Assembly: GCF_023701485.1 (NCBI RefSeq)
Contig: NZ_JAMQBK010000039.1
Location: forward strand, 1-64,000
DNA length: 64,000 bases
DNA from: Aporhodopirellula aestuarii
GTDB lineage: Bacteria; Planctomycetota; Planctomycetia; Pirellulales; Pirellulaceae
Direction: 5' to 3'
Below, piece after piece: positions 45,926-54,832 of this stretch. Each line of letters begins with the position of its first letter. The stretch's first letter is position 1. The notes under the pieces are model-generated. The model had not been told where the DNA came from and did no database searches. It worked only from the letters and a program-made list of their open reading frames with translations. The position numbers were made by a program, and so were the translations under genes.

Positions 45926-46121
45926 CTAGCTACGAGCTACGAGCTTCTAGCTTTTAGCAAGAATGGATAGTCACGAAGTGACGTCATGCGACAGCGACGG
46001 ACGTGAGTCCGTGGATTGGGAACGCAACGCGATGACCGGAAACTACGAATGAACTGTAGCCACCGTCGCCAGACGGTGGACCACCTTCCTAATAGCTAAC
46101 AGCTAAAAGCTAGCAGCTAAC
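45926..46121. repeat. intergenic element bounded by inverted AGCT-heptamer arrays
   Basis: Both ends consist of 7-base AGCTnnn units: 45926-45958 and 46093-46121. The 17-mer AGCTTCTAGCTTTTAGC at 45942-45958 is the reverse complement, with one mismatch, of 46102-46118. Between them lie three perfect hairpins: GTCAC-GAA-GTGAC (45970-45982), ACGGAC-GTGA-GTCCGT (45997-46012) and CCACCGTC-GCCA-GACGGTGG (46060-46079). No reading frame is present. The design resembles a small non-coding dispersed repeat. Confidence 0.6.
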
Positions 46122-46166
46122 GCAAACAACCGATCGATAGATTGCACTATCGATCGGTTGTTCGCG
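46121..46166. terminator. long inverted repeat, possible bidirectional terminator
   Basis: AACAACCGATCGATAG (46125-46140) pairs with 46147-46162 in a perfect 16-bp stem with a 6-base loop; three more base pairs follow after one mismatch (46121-46123 with 46164-46166). TTTT follows on the plus strand. It lies 43 bases after the TPR gene on its 3' side and may end that transcript or the reverse one. Confidence 0.5.
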
Positions 46167-46208
46167 TTTTCGGTGATCCCTGTTCGGCTGGCCGAACCGG
46201 TTAGGTTG

Positions 46209-47558
46209 CTACTGCATGTTCGGCAGCGTGAATCCGCCTGGCAGCATGAAACCGCTCTGTGACGGTGGATCTTGCGGGTTGGTCGCCGCGGGTGCAGGTG
46301 TTGTTGCCGCTGGCGGAGATTGACCTGTCGACGCTTGGGGCGAGGACGTTGGCGTCGTCGTTGCCCCTGGGGTCGCTCCAGCAGGTACCTGTGGTGACAT
46401 GTAACTGCGTGGGTCTTGGTAGCTCACCGGGGTCATGCTCTCAGGAGCCACGCCTTGCGGCGATACCTGCCCGAGTATTTGTGGTGATTGATTTGCACGG
46501 TGCGCGGGGGCTGCCGCGATGATCGCCGAAGGCCCTGCTGCAGGTCCAATCTCGGCAGGCGTGCCTTCAGGCATCGCTTGGCGTCTCGCCGGTAAGGCTC
46601 CGCCCGGGTTGAGTTGGGCGAGCATCTCACGCGACCGATCGATTGCACGTTTGGTAGCCGGATCCGAAGAGGCTTCCTGTTCGTGAGCGAGCGATTGTTT
46701 GAGTTGAGCTTGAGCTTGAGCGGTTTGTCCCTTCTTGTAGTGCAGGAACGCCATGTTGAAGTGAGCCACGGCGGGCTTGTTGTTCGCCGTGAGAACCTTG
46801 AGGGCTTCGTCGGTCTTGCCCGATTCAAAATGCACGCTGGCCAAGTTGTTGGCATAGCGAGACGTTCCCGGTGCGAGTTCCAATGCCCGTTGAAGCGTTT
46901 TGGCTGCAATCTCGTGTTGCCCCAGTTTGCTCAGCGTGAGGCCAAGGTCGTTATAAAGAGCAGCATCGTTTGGAGTTTGCGCGATCGCTTTTTGGAAGTA
47001 CTCTGCCGATTGTGGGTAGTTCGATTCGCGGAAGTGCAGTCGAGCGATGCTAGTCAACGCGGGACCGTTATTCGGATCCGTTTCGAGCGCCTTGGCATAG
47101 CTTTCCATCGCCTTGGTGAGGTTGCCGGTCGATTCCCAGAGTTGACCGTTGGCTACGAACACGTCTGGCTCAAGCTTCTCGGGCTGAGTATCGAGGGACA
47201 ACGGGTCGTCCTGGTCAGAGGTGTCGTCATCGCCGCGGCCGAACCAACTGGCGATCGTGCCAGTTGTCTTGGAGGCCATGCTCTTCGACGCACTCACCGT
47301 GTCTGAGGCGACCTTGCTGGTCGTTGAAACCAACTTGCCAGGGGTTTCCGTGATGCTCGTTTCACTCGACTTGGCCTTAAACGGATTCATCGAAGCGAGC
47401 GACATCGAACGTCCAGCACAGCCGGCCGATGTGAGGCTTACGGTGCTGCCGATGACCATCACGGCGAAAAGTTGTCGGCGGACGGCCCGCCGAGAAGCGA
47501 CGGATCGGTCCGTGCGATTTGATCGCCGATCTTGTTGAGAGATTCGTGTGTCGTCCAT
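46209..47558 (-). CDS. TPR-repeat lipoprotein or secreted protein
   Basis: 449 residues. A hydrophobic segment ends in VSLTSAGCAG with a lipobox-like SAGC (Cys47), so a lipoprotein is likely. Residues about 125-300 carry at least four tetratricopeptide repeats (LTKAMESYAKALETDPNNGPAL; YPQSAEYFQKAIAQTPNDAALY; HEIAAKTLQRALELAPGTSRYA), typical of protein-protein scaffolds. The last 110 residues are Pro/Gln/Thr-rich. It may assemble an envelope complex; no partner is identified. Its gene is divergent from the double-FHA gene. Confidence 0.83.
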   Translation of the reverse strand: MDDTRISQQDRRSNRTDRSVASRRAVRRQLFAVMVIGSTVSLTSAGCAGRSMSLASMNPFKAKSSETSITETPGKLVSTTSKVASDTVSASKSMASKTTGTIASWFGRGDDDTSDQDDPLSLDTQPEKLEPDVFVANGQLWESTGNLTKAMESYAKALETDPNNGPALTSIARLHFRESNYPQSAEYFQKAIAQTPNDAALYNDLGLTLSKLGQHEIAAKTLQRALELAPGTSRYANNLASVHFESGKTDEALKVLTANNKPAVAHFNMAFLHYKKGQTAQAQAQLKQSLAHEQEASSDPATKRAIDRSREMLAQLNPGGALPARRQAMPEGTPAEIGPAAGPSAIIAAAPAHRANQSPQILGQVSPQGVAPESMTPVSYQDPRSYMSPQVPAGATPGATTTPTSSPQASTGQSPPAATTPAPAATNPQDPPSQSGFMLPGGFTLPNMQ

Positions 47559-47914
47559 GTTTCACACTTCGTTGAAAGCGGGTTATTGTCGATCGATTGG
47601 ATGCGACGGAGGGTGAAAGCCGAGCGTGTGTCGGTTTCACGACCTTTCTCGTTTGAATGGATTTGCCGAACCATGCGTTCGGGGCGTCCTACCATCATGA
47701 AAATCGGCATATTGATGGCACTGTCTTGATCGACTTTGCCGGATTGTCCGCATTTTTCGAGATACCTTCGATTCGCATCAGCAGATCGCCACCCGTCCCG
47801 GATCTACTGACCCCAGGGGGTGTGCGGCATGGGCCACCCGTTAAGCTGTTTGCTTGCTTCCTATCAGTGGGATAAACTTGTTGTCATTACGATACTCAGC
47901 ACGGTGAGGCCCCG
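47559..47914. promoter_or_regulatory. divergent intergenic region, TPR gene / double-FHA gene
   Basis: 356 bases with no credible gene and no promoter I can call with confidence; the short frames in it contradict each other. The regions next to both starts should carry the promoters. Confidence 0.3.
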
Positions 47915-49846
47915 ATGACTGATCGACAATGGATAATCGGCTGCGATCGCGATGTGGACGTACTCGTCCGCGATAGCGTCGTTTCGCGCCGACATTGTCG
48001 TTTGTCATTGCATGGAAGCCATTACTTCATCGAAGATTTGGCTAGTCGAAACGGAACATTCATTGGTGACAAGCGAATTGTCACCCGGACCGAGGTTCAG
48101 CCGGGCGTCAAAGTGATGTTGGCCGACAGCGTCCTAATGCCGTGGCCCGATGAGACTCACGCTGAGCAGAAGTGGCAGATCGGCCGAGCGGCTTCCAATG
48201 ACATCGTCATTGATGACCCCAGTGTTTCATCGCATCATGCGGTCCTGTTCCGTGACCCCAATGGCGTCTGGATCGTACGAGATCTCGGTAGCACCAATGG
48301 AATCAGCTTGGGCGACCACGAGCCGGTGACTTCAGCCGCTCGAGTTTCCAATGACGACGTCATTCGGTTTGGAAGCGTTGCCGAAACGTTGAGCAGCTTG
48401 CGGCGGAACGTTGCGAGTCATGCCAGCAATGTGCCAGGGACTACCGAACAACCCAGATCGAACGATCAGGGCCCGCAATCGCTTAGCCGTGACGATGCCG
48501 CGCCGACGTCGTCACCACAGTCACGCCCCGGTGGCGATACGACTGCGGTCCTTCGCAAACAAAATATTTTTCATGCCGCCATTCGCTATTGGAAGTCCTT
48601 GCCGCAGCGCGTCGCCGTTGCGGTGGTTTCGGTAGCGGCGCTTATAGCGGTGCTGGGTTTGTGGAGCGTCGCGGGGAGTGGGCCTGCTGAGATCAATGAC
48701 ACTTCGGTGGCAGCCACCGAACCAACCGAAAACGGATCCGAGCAACCGGCGTCCAAGAACCGCGATCCCGCAACGGCGTCCGCAATTGGCGAGAACAATC
48801 CTGCTTCGACGCAACGCGTTGAACAGGCAGGTGTTCTCGCGAGCAATGGTCAGAACCCCGGTGTCGCCCCCGACGTCACGCTCCCGCGCGAACTTCCCGT
48901 GAAGGTCGGTGATTTCGAATCGGCTATCCGAGATTGCATGTATCAAGTGATCGCAATTTCCGATGGAAATCGATTTGGCTTGGGAATGGCTTTAGCCGTC
49001 GACTCGCATCGCTTGCTGACGACAGGCAACGTGGTCGAGAACATGCAGCGTATGGATGCCACCATCGAACCGGTTTGTCGTCACCTCGCGTCCACCGTCG
49101 AGTTGAAGGTTGACGAGTCCGCGTTGCATCCGCGATGGATGGAAAGTCGACGGATCGAGCGTCAGTGCCTCGACTGGTTGAAAGACTTTCAGTCTCGAGC
49201 TGCCGTGATCGACGAGATCGAAGGCCCCGAAAAAGTGGAAGTGATGGAGCAACGAGATAAGGTTTATCGCACGGCCTTGGCCACCCAAATGCTTGCTCGT
49301 GTTTTTGACGCAGCCGTCATCAGAGCGGTCGATGAGTTACCCAGCCATCTGGCGGCGCATATGGAAGCATCAGGTGCAAATGCTTCGACTGACGATGCGT
49401 CACCGCTGCAGTGGGTCGCGACGCGGAAAAAGCCTCTGCGGCCGATGGCATCACATCGCTTGCTCGGTGCGTTTTTCAAACAAGACGATCCCTATCTGCA
49501 ACCGGATGTTCCTGTGGAGACGGGGGTAAAGAAGGTTCAGCCACTTTTCTTGTTGCCCCGAATCACAACCGATATGCCGCCGCTCTACATCGGTCGGATG
49601 CCGAATGAGGCCGGCACGACATTGGATTTTTCAGGCGGGGTCATCTTGGATGACCGAGGCCGGCTCGCCGGCATGTTGTCGACACCTGCGAAATTAGACC
49701 AATCCCAAAAAGATAAAATTGGGCGTCTCGTTTCTGATCGGGACATGACTTTTGATTGGATTTCGCTCGATGTCCTAGCTGACTTACTCGCAAATCCCTC
49801 ATTGGCGTGGAGCCCGGTTGAAACCGTTGCATCCGAATCGCCCTAA
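47915..49846 (+). CDS. double-FHA membrane protein with degenerate trypsin-like domain
   Basis: 643 residues. FHA domain 1 at about 5-70 (RHCRLSLHGSHYFIEDLASR), FHA domain 2 at about 88-150 (WQIGRAASNDIVIDDPSVSS). A Ser/Pro/Asp-rich linker leads to a membrane helix at about 229-255 (VAVAVVSVAALIAVLGLWSV). The periplasmic part of about 340 residues has the pattern LLTTGNVVENM (about 368), like the LTaaHVv of trypsin-fold proteases but with Asn for His, and FSGGVILDDRGRLAGM (about 572), like the GxSGGP site. It therefore appears to be a membrane phospho-reader with a protease-like but probably inactive outer domain. Followed 29 bases later by an exported unknown gene. Confidence 0.82.
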   Translation: MTDRQWIIGCDRDVDVLVRDSVVSRRHCRLSLHGSHYFIEDLASRNGTFIGDKRIVTRTEVQPGVKVMLADSVLMPWPDETHAEQKWQIGRAASNDIVIDDPSVSSHHAVLFRDPNGVWIVRDLGSTNGISLGDHEPVTSAARVSNDDVIRFGSVAETLSSLRRNVASHASNVPGTTEQPRSNDQGPQSLSRDDAAPTSSPQSRPGGDTTAVLRKQNIFHAAIRYWKSLPQRVAVAVVSVAALIAVLGLWSVAGSGPAEINDTSVAATEPTENGSEQPASKNRDPATASAIGENNPASTQRVEQAGVLASNGQNPGVAPDVTLPRELPVKVGDFESAIRDCMYQVIAISDGNRFGLGMALAVDSHRLLTTGNVVENMQRMDATIEPVCRHLASTVELKVDESALHPRWMESRRIERQCLDWLKDFQSRAAVIDEIEGPEKVEVMEQRDKVYRTALATQMLARVFDAAVIRAVDELPSHLAAHMEASGANASTDDASPLQWVATRKKPLRPMASHRLLGAFFKQDDPYLQPDVPVETGVKKVQPLFLLPRITTDMPPLYIGRMPNEAGTTLDFSGGVILDDRGRLAGMLSTPAKLDQSQKDKIGRLVSDRDMTFDWISLDVLADLLANPSLAWSPVETVASESP

Positions 49847-49875
49847 ACACAGTTCTTCACCTAAGGAATTTCACC

Positions 49876-51192
49876 ATGTATCTGCGAAAACTAAGCCATA
49901 ACGTTTTGGCGTGGGAAATCCGACGTTGGCGGCGGGCAACTCCTTCGCTTGGTTGTCTGCTCCTCTTCACATGGCTTGTGCTGTTGTCGGGGGTGGCCGA
50001 GGCCCAACCCGTTGCTCCCGTGTTGCCCGGCATGCCGGCTGTCCCGGAAGGAGCCCCTGTCGAGGGTGATATCTTTGCAGCGCCGGTTACCAACGAAGCG
50101 ATCGAGACGATGTTGGTGGATTCGGAAATCGATCTGAATGATCGCGCAATGAAAGCATCGCGAATCGTTGCACTTGCCGAAATGTATCGTTCGTCACGCA
50201 CTTGGCACCGAGATTTCAATGGCTTCCGAGTGCGTAACACAATCGCGACGGAGATGGAGCTCAATACGTGGAAACAGTTTGTTGATGACTTCTTTAAGCG
50301 ACGGATCAAAAATCTGGAAGGCAGAATGGCGGTGGCGGATACCTACCAACAGAAGGCCGATCAGACCGTGCGAATCCGCCGAGACAATCAGCGTCGTGTG
50401 CTCAGCCAAATCTATTCCAACCCACGTTACGCCGGAAAACCTGACCGCGTCATGAACGAGCTGCTGCTCGGTTTTGCCAACACACCGATCGGTTATGGCG
50501 TTGGGCTGGAAGAATATTTTGCGTCCAACCCGAGTCATTCCCGATGGGACCTCAGTCCCGAGATGTTTGAATCGCTGCGGGTGAGAAGCCCTAGAAACAA
50601 TGGCGGGCAACTCGAGTTTTCACTGAGCGATCCGGTGCCTTTGCAACTGGATTGGTGGCCACCAGTCTTTCGCGAGCAGATTTTTCAAGAGGTCATCAGC
50701 GACGTTGAAGCCAACCGCGATCACCTGATGGCACTGAGCGAACAGAACCCGCAACTCCCCATCGACGCGATCAACGCTTTTGATGACGCCTTGGCGCAAG
50801 TCAGCCAAGCGTTCTATGGATACTTTCCACCGCCATGGCGAAACATGGCAACCGAGCGCGTGCTTGAACTGATCGCCGCCGAACGACACTTGATTCAGGT
50901 CAGCCGGGAGGTCGAAGCGATTCGAGATCGTGGAACCCTCAACGCGATGACGCGTGGGCAGTATTTTGATCCGCTCAGCGATGGCGAAAATGCTGCTACC
51001 CTGATCGCCTGGATGACTCGCAACGGGATGGAGTTTGCACCGCCGCGCCCCGGACATGAGGACGCCTACGCAACCTTGATGGGGCAATTGAAGGAAATGT
51101 ATGTCATTTTTGGCGAGCCGTTGCCGGACCCCACCGCGCCGTTGCCGAAGACAAATCCCCGTCGCGCAACCGATATCCCGCGGCCTCAGTAA
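49876..51192 (+). CDS. exported protein of unknown function
   Basis: 438 residues. Hydrophobic stretch at about 24-40 (LGCLLLFTWLVLLSGVAEAQ) with a cleavage-like AEA|Q, so exported. The remainder is helical and charged, with an ARG-rich region at about 80-140 and a Pro-rich tail. No known domain was recognised. It lies 29 bases downstream of the double-FHA gene and is probably co-transcribed; AAGGAATTTCACC precedes the ATG. Confidence 0.75.
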   Translation: MYLRKLSHNVLAWEIRRWRRATPSLGCLLLFTWLVLLSGVAEAQPVAPVLPGMPAVPEGAPVEGDIFAAPVTNEAIETMLVDSEIDLNDRAMKASRIVALAEMYRSSRTWHRDFNGFRVRNTIATEMELNTWKQFVDDFFKRRIKNLEGRMAVADTYQQKADQTVRIRRDNQRRVLSQIYSNPRYAGKPDRVMNELLLGFANTPIGYGVGLEEYFASNPSHSRWDLSPEMFESLRVRSPRNNGGQLEFSLSDPVPLQLDWWPPVFREQIFQEVISDVEANRDHLMALSEQNPQLPIDAINAFDDALAQVSQAFYGYFPPPWRNMATERVLELIAAERHLIQVSREVEAIRDRGTLNAMTRGQYFDPLSDGENAATLIAWMTRNGMEFAPPRPGHEDAYATLMGQLKEMYVIFGEPLPDPTAPLPKTNPRRATDIPRPQ

Positions 51193-51369
51193 CAGGCGCG
51201 GAAGCGGGATTGATAGGACGCGGCTTGCCTGACGGTCGCAATCCGCCGTCACCTGCAAACCGATCGAGCAAGTTTTCTATAAAGGCAGAAATCGGGTGAA
51301 CCGATCGTGCCCGTGGGCTTGATGCCATTGTCAGACCGATTCAAATGGGCACGTCTCAAGACGTGAACC

Positions 51370-52278
51370 ATGCGATCCTGCTTTTCGATCTTGACCCTCA
51401 TTTCCGTTTGGTCCATCGCCGGCACCCGTGGCTCGAGCCCCATCATGCAACCCGACAGCAATCAGCTCGATGATTCGGTCCGACGATTAACCGATCAATG
51501 GATCGCGTCAGGACTGCTCGCGTCGAAAGACCACCAGCATTCGATGGGGTCGACCAATTCGGTGGCCGGCCAATGGGTGCAGTCACATCGTGAAAAGAAC
51601 GCGGAATCAGGTGCGAACCCGACCGAACAACTTCCACGCTTGATCATTGCGGACGTACAAACGGCCGGACGAGGGCGGTTGGGGCGAACATGGAAGGCCC
51701 AATCGGACGGACTCGCGTTCTCGTTGGTGATCCAAGGATGTCATGAGCTCCTATCGATTGCCGTCGGTGTGGCAATCGCCGAATCGATTGAGCACATCGT
51801 CGCGCCTGTGCGATGTGGTCTCAAGTGGCCCAACGACACTTGGATGAGCGGCGTGAAGGTTGCCGGGACTCTGATCGAACGGTTTGATACCACTGCTGGC
51901 ATCGCTAATTCTAACAAAGCGATCGCGGTGATCGGGATCGGTGTGAACGTGGGTACGAGTCCGACGCTCGACGATTCGCCTGCCACGTCGATTCAAGAAT
52001 CAACCGGACGTTGGGTTACTCGGGCTGAGGTGCTCTCAGAACTCATTCCAACGCTAATTCAAAAAATAGAAATGTGCGAATCCGACAGCCAGGAACTTTT
52101 GGATTCGTTCCGTCGCCGTTGTGTGTTAACCGGCGAGTTGATCCGATGCTCAATCGATGGTCGCGCAGTCGAAGGCCGCTGTGAAGGCATTAACGATGAA
52201 GGGGAGCTGCGAGTCCGCACCGAGTCGGGGGAATTGATCTGCCGGAGTGGTGAAGTGAGCCGAGTGAGAATGGTTTAG
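51370..52278 (+). CDS. birA: biotin--acetyl-CoA-carboxylase ligase
   Basis: 302 residues. The BirA catalytic core is clear: GSTNS for the biotin pocket, GRGRLGRTWKAQSDGLAFSL, KWPNDTWMSGVKVAGTLIE, and the C-terminal SH3-like end (GELIRCSIDGRAVEGRCEGI). There is no N-terminal winged-helix domain, so it ligates biotin but does not act as a repressor. The first 25 residues (before the Met at 51445) do not look like the family, and the real start may be 51445, which gives 277 residues. No carboxylase genes are nearby. Confidence 0.93.
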   Translation: MRSCFSILTLISVWSIAGTRGSSPIMQPDSNQLDDSVRRLTDQWIASGLLASKDHQHSMGSTNSVAGQWVQSHREKNAESGANPTEQLPRLIIADVQTAGRGRLGRTWKAQSDGLAFSLVIQGCHELLSIAVGVAIAESIEHIVAPVRCGLKWPNDTWMSGVKVAGTLIERFDTTAGIANSNKAIAVIGIGVNVGTSPTLDDSPATSIQESTGRWVTRAEVLSELIPTLIQKIEMCESDSQELLDSFRRRCVLTGELIRCSIDGRAVEGRCEGINDEGELRVRTESGELICRSGEVSRVRMV

Positions 52279-52341
52279 GGACGCGTTAGGTCAGCTCGTG
52301 GTGAGTTGGCGACGCGTGTCGGTTTGAGGTTGTGAGTGGGA

Positions 52342-53352
52342 ATGATGCTAGTCGATGCTGCTGCCAATGCCCGCAACCAAAAATGGTCCATCGCGGTGGC
52401 CTTGGTGATCGCCGTCGTCGGAGGCGGCCTCGCGTTGGTCTCGTTCTGGTGGCTTATTTTGTTGCCTCTGGCGGGATGTGTTTACTATTTGATGCGGCGG
52501 AAGTCGCGTCGACGGTTTGAGTTGATCGGGCAACCTTTTCCTGATGTTTGGGAAGCCACTTTACAATCGCAAGTCGAGTATTTCCGGCGTTTGCCACCTG
52601 AGCAACAAGATCGATTCCGCAATCTGGTAAAGGTGTTTCTCGATGAAGTGGCGATTACAGGCATCCGGACGGATGTCGATGAAGCGACGCGAACGCTTGT
52701 CGCCGCCAGTGCCGTGATTCCGATCTTGGGCTTTGAGGATTTCGAGTATGCGGGGCTCGGCGAAGTCTTGGTGTACCCGGGATCGTTTGACGACAACTAT
52801 CAATCTGATGGGGGCGGGGATGATCGCATTCTCGGGATGATCGGAGTCAGTCATCTCAGTGGCGTGATGATCTTGTCCAAGCCGTCGTTGATCAGCGGTT
52901 TTGCAAACATGTCCGACAAACGAAACGTCGGTATTCACGAGTTCGCCCATCTGGTCGATAAGCGGGATGGCGATGTCGATGGCGTGCCGCCCACGATCGA
53001 CGCGGACACCTACGACCCATGGGTCCGCTGGGTTGGCGAGGAACTGCGACGTGATGTGGGCGGGGGCGAACACATCGACGACTATGCCTACACCAACGAA
53101 GCGGAATACTTTGCGGTCTTGAGCGAGTATTTCTTCGAGGCTCCCGCGCTGCTCGAAAAGAAGAACCCCAAACTCTATGCGATGATGCAAAAAATGTATC
53201 ACCAAAACCCCAAACGCATCCTCGGCAGTGCCCCTCGCCGGCGTCGTCGCATCGGACGCAATGCACCGTGCCCATGTGGCAGCGGCGACAAGTTCAAACA
53301 CTGCTGCAAACGCAAGTCCATGCGCGGGATCCCGGCGACCACGGTTGCCTAG
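52342..53352 (+). CDS. MtfA-like membrane zinc peptidase with C-terminal SEC-C motif
   Basis: 336 residues from the ATG at 52342 (GTG 52336 possible). Two N-terminal hydrophobic helices (about 15-55), then a MtfA/DUF980-type domain with HEFAHLVDKRDGDVDGVP (HExxH near residue 199) and a later acidic EYFFEAPALLEKKNPKLYAMM. The C-terminus ends with RNAPCPCGSGDKFKHCCKR, a zinc-binding SEC-C motif known from SecA and other proteins. MtfA inactivates Mlc in E. coli, but here membrane anchoring and SEC-C suggest another task. It converges with the cytochrome gene. Confidence 0.87.
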   Translation: MMLVDAAANARNQKWSIAVALVIAVVGGGLALVSFWWLILLPLAGCVYYLMRRKSRRRFELIGQPFPDVWEATLQSQVEYFRRLPPEQQDRFRNLVKVFLDEVAITGIRTDVDEATRTLVAASAVIPILGFEDFEYAGLGEVLVYPGSFDDNYQSDGGGDDRILGMIGVSHLSGVMILSKPSLISGFANMSDKRNVGIHEFAHLVDKRDGDVDGVPPTIDADTYDPWVRWVGEELRRDVGGGEHIDDYAYTNEAEYFAVLSEYFFEAPALLEKKNPKLYAMMQKMYHQNPKRILGSAPRRRRRIGRNAPCPCGSGDKFKHCCKRKSMRGIPATTVA

Positions 53353-53745
53353 CGAAACTTTCCGGTGGCGTAACGAGTCAAGAGTTTCGGCCAACGCCAA
53401 GTGTGAGCGGAAGGTTTTAAAATCCCGGGCGGCACACGATCAATGCTATGTACCGTAGTAGCGGTGCGGCGCAAGCCGCCCGGTTACAGGGAGTAAAATG
53501 TTCGAAATTTACCGGGCGGTTCGCGCCCTTCCGCTATGAAAGCCAACCGGTCAGTGCGACAGTAGATGGTATTGGGCACGCACTGGCGTGTTGATTCAGT
53601 AACCCGTTGCGTCGGTGCGGAGGGAACGTGATCCCGCAGTGAGACAGCAGGTTCTAATTGGATCGTTCAGTCTCGGATCTCGACAAAACGCCACGCCGCT
53701 CATGAAATCAAGAGTTCGCGAACGCCAAGATCTGGAAGGACTTCC
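53353..53745. other. convergent intergenic region
   Basis: 393 bases between two convergent genes, with no gene. It contains the large inverted repeat at 53459-53536 (separate entry). The stretch after 53537 shows nothing recognisable. Confidence 0.35.
53459..53536. repeat. large GC-rich inverted repeat
   Basis: The left arm (53459-53486) and the right arm (53510-53536) are reverse complements over about 27 bases with six mismatches or gaps; TAGCGG/CCGCTA ends and GCCGCCCGG-type cores are perfect. The spacer is 23 bases. There is no T-run. It may be a dispersed repeat or a bidirectional terminator for the two converging genes. Confidence 0.6.
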
Positions 53746-54705
53746 TTAACGATACTGTTCGTGACACGCCGCACAGCTTTGTGTCACTTCGCCGACCGCG
53801 CCACGCACGGAGTCGAAGTCTTGCCGATCGATTGCCGTCACGACCGATCGTGCCGCCGCGGTCATCGCGCGGCTGAGCATTTGGTAATCTTCGTCTTCGG
53901 AATCATCCATCCCTTCTTGGACGAGAATCTCTCCGAGAACGGCCAGCAGTTCGGCATTGCGGCGGACCGCGTCCACGTTGTCCTTGGCTGATTCGGCGCT
54001 GTTGGAATCGCCACTCAGTTTGTCGAGAACCAACTCGGCGTATTCCATCAACGGTGAGCGATCGGCGATCATGGACCAATCGTTTTCATCTTCTCCGGCT
54101 TTTGCTGCCGATAATCCCGCACCTGACATCAGGTCTTGTAAATCGGCTTTTCGGAGTTGGGCTTCGTTGAATACCGGAGTCGATCCAGCGGCACAATTCA
54201 GTGCCGTCTTGGCGGTGATGTCGCGGGCCGTCTTGGCATCGGACTTCCATCGCACGTCCCCTGAGTATTCCGAGATCACAGCGAACAGCGACGCGAGCAC
54301 TGAAAGGTGCAAACGCGCCTCCTGGTAACCCCCACCGTTAAATGCACCTGGTGTGGTTATCGATGCGTCGAACTTCAATTTCACCCGTTTGATTTCGTCT
54401 TCGAGCGAAATCGGTGAGATCAATTGGTTCCAACGTTGATCACCTGACTCCTCTGTGTCGCTGCCGGATTCATTGGTCTTCGCCAGTGCCGCGGCGGCGT
54501 CCGTTTTTTGTAAACTCGCGAGTGTCGGTCGCTCCCCACGAATAGCCGCAGAAATGTCGGGGAAAAAAATTCTCGACGTGGTGCCTTCGTCAAAAACGGG
54601 AGGGCGTGCCCGCTGTTCCTGCGCCGTTGCCGAAGCCGAGTCGAACGAAGCGGCAACCGCCATCGCGGCAAGAGGAAGCAAAACGGAGTGGAAGAGACGG
54701 TGCAT
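53746..54705 (-). CDS. cytochrome c-prime-like exported protein
   Basis: 319 residues from the ATG at 54705, which begins a signal peptide (MHRLFHSVLLPLAAMAVAAS); 21 residues further upstream are a less likely start. The body is helical. The only heme motif is at the C-terminus, SCAACHEQYR, as in cytochromes c-prime, where CxxCH is near the end of a four-helix bundle. Two helical blocks are apparent, so it could be a fused pair with one heme. A periplasmic redox or gas-binding role is inferred. Confidence 0.75.
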   Translation of the reverse strand: MHRLFHSVLLPLAAMAVAASFDSASATAQEQRARPPVFDEGTTSRIFFPDISAAIRGERPTLASLQKTDAAAALAKTNESGSDTEESGDQRWNQLISPISLEDEIKRVKLKFDASITTPGAFNGGGYQEARLHLSVLASLFAVISEYSGDVRWKSDAKTARDITAKTALNCAAGSTPVFNEAQLRKADLQDLMSGAGLSAAKAGEDENDWSMIADRSPLMEYAELVLDKLSGDSNSAESAKDNVDAVRRNAELLAVLGEILVQEGMDDSEDEDYQMLSRAMTAAARSVVTAIDRQDFDSVRGAVGEVTQSCAACHEQYR

Positions 54706-54832
54706 GGGGTTGGTCAAAGGTCGCGAAGTGTTGGGGTGCGAACACGCGTGCTCGGTACGAATCATCATACTCTCTGCATGGTTGCGACATGGATCGAGGG
54801 TTGCCGCAGGGTGGCCGGCAACCGTTGGCCGC

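Noticed and set aside
51370-51444. N-terminal hydrophobic stretch of BirA as a signal peptide
   Set aside because: Biotin ligases are cytoplasmic; the stretch is more likely untranslated, with the start at 51445.
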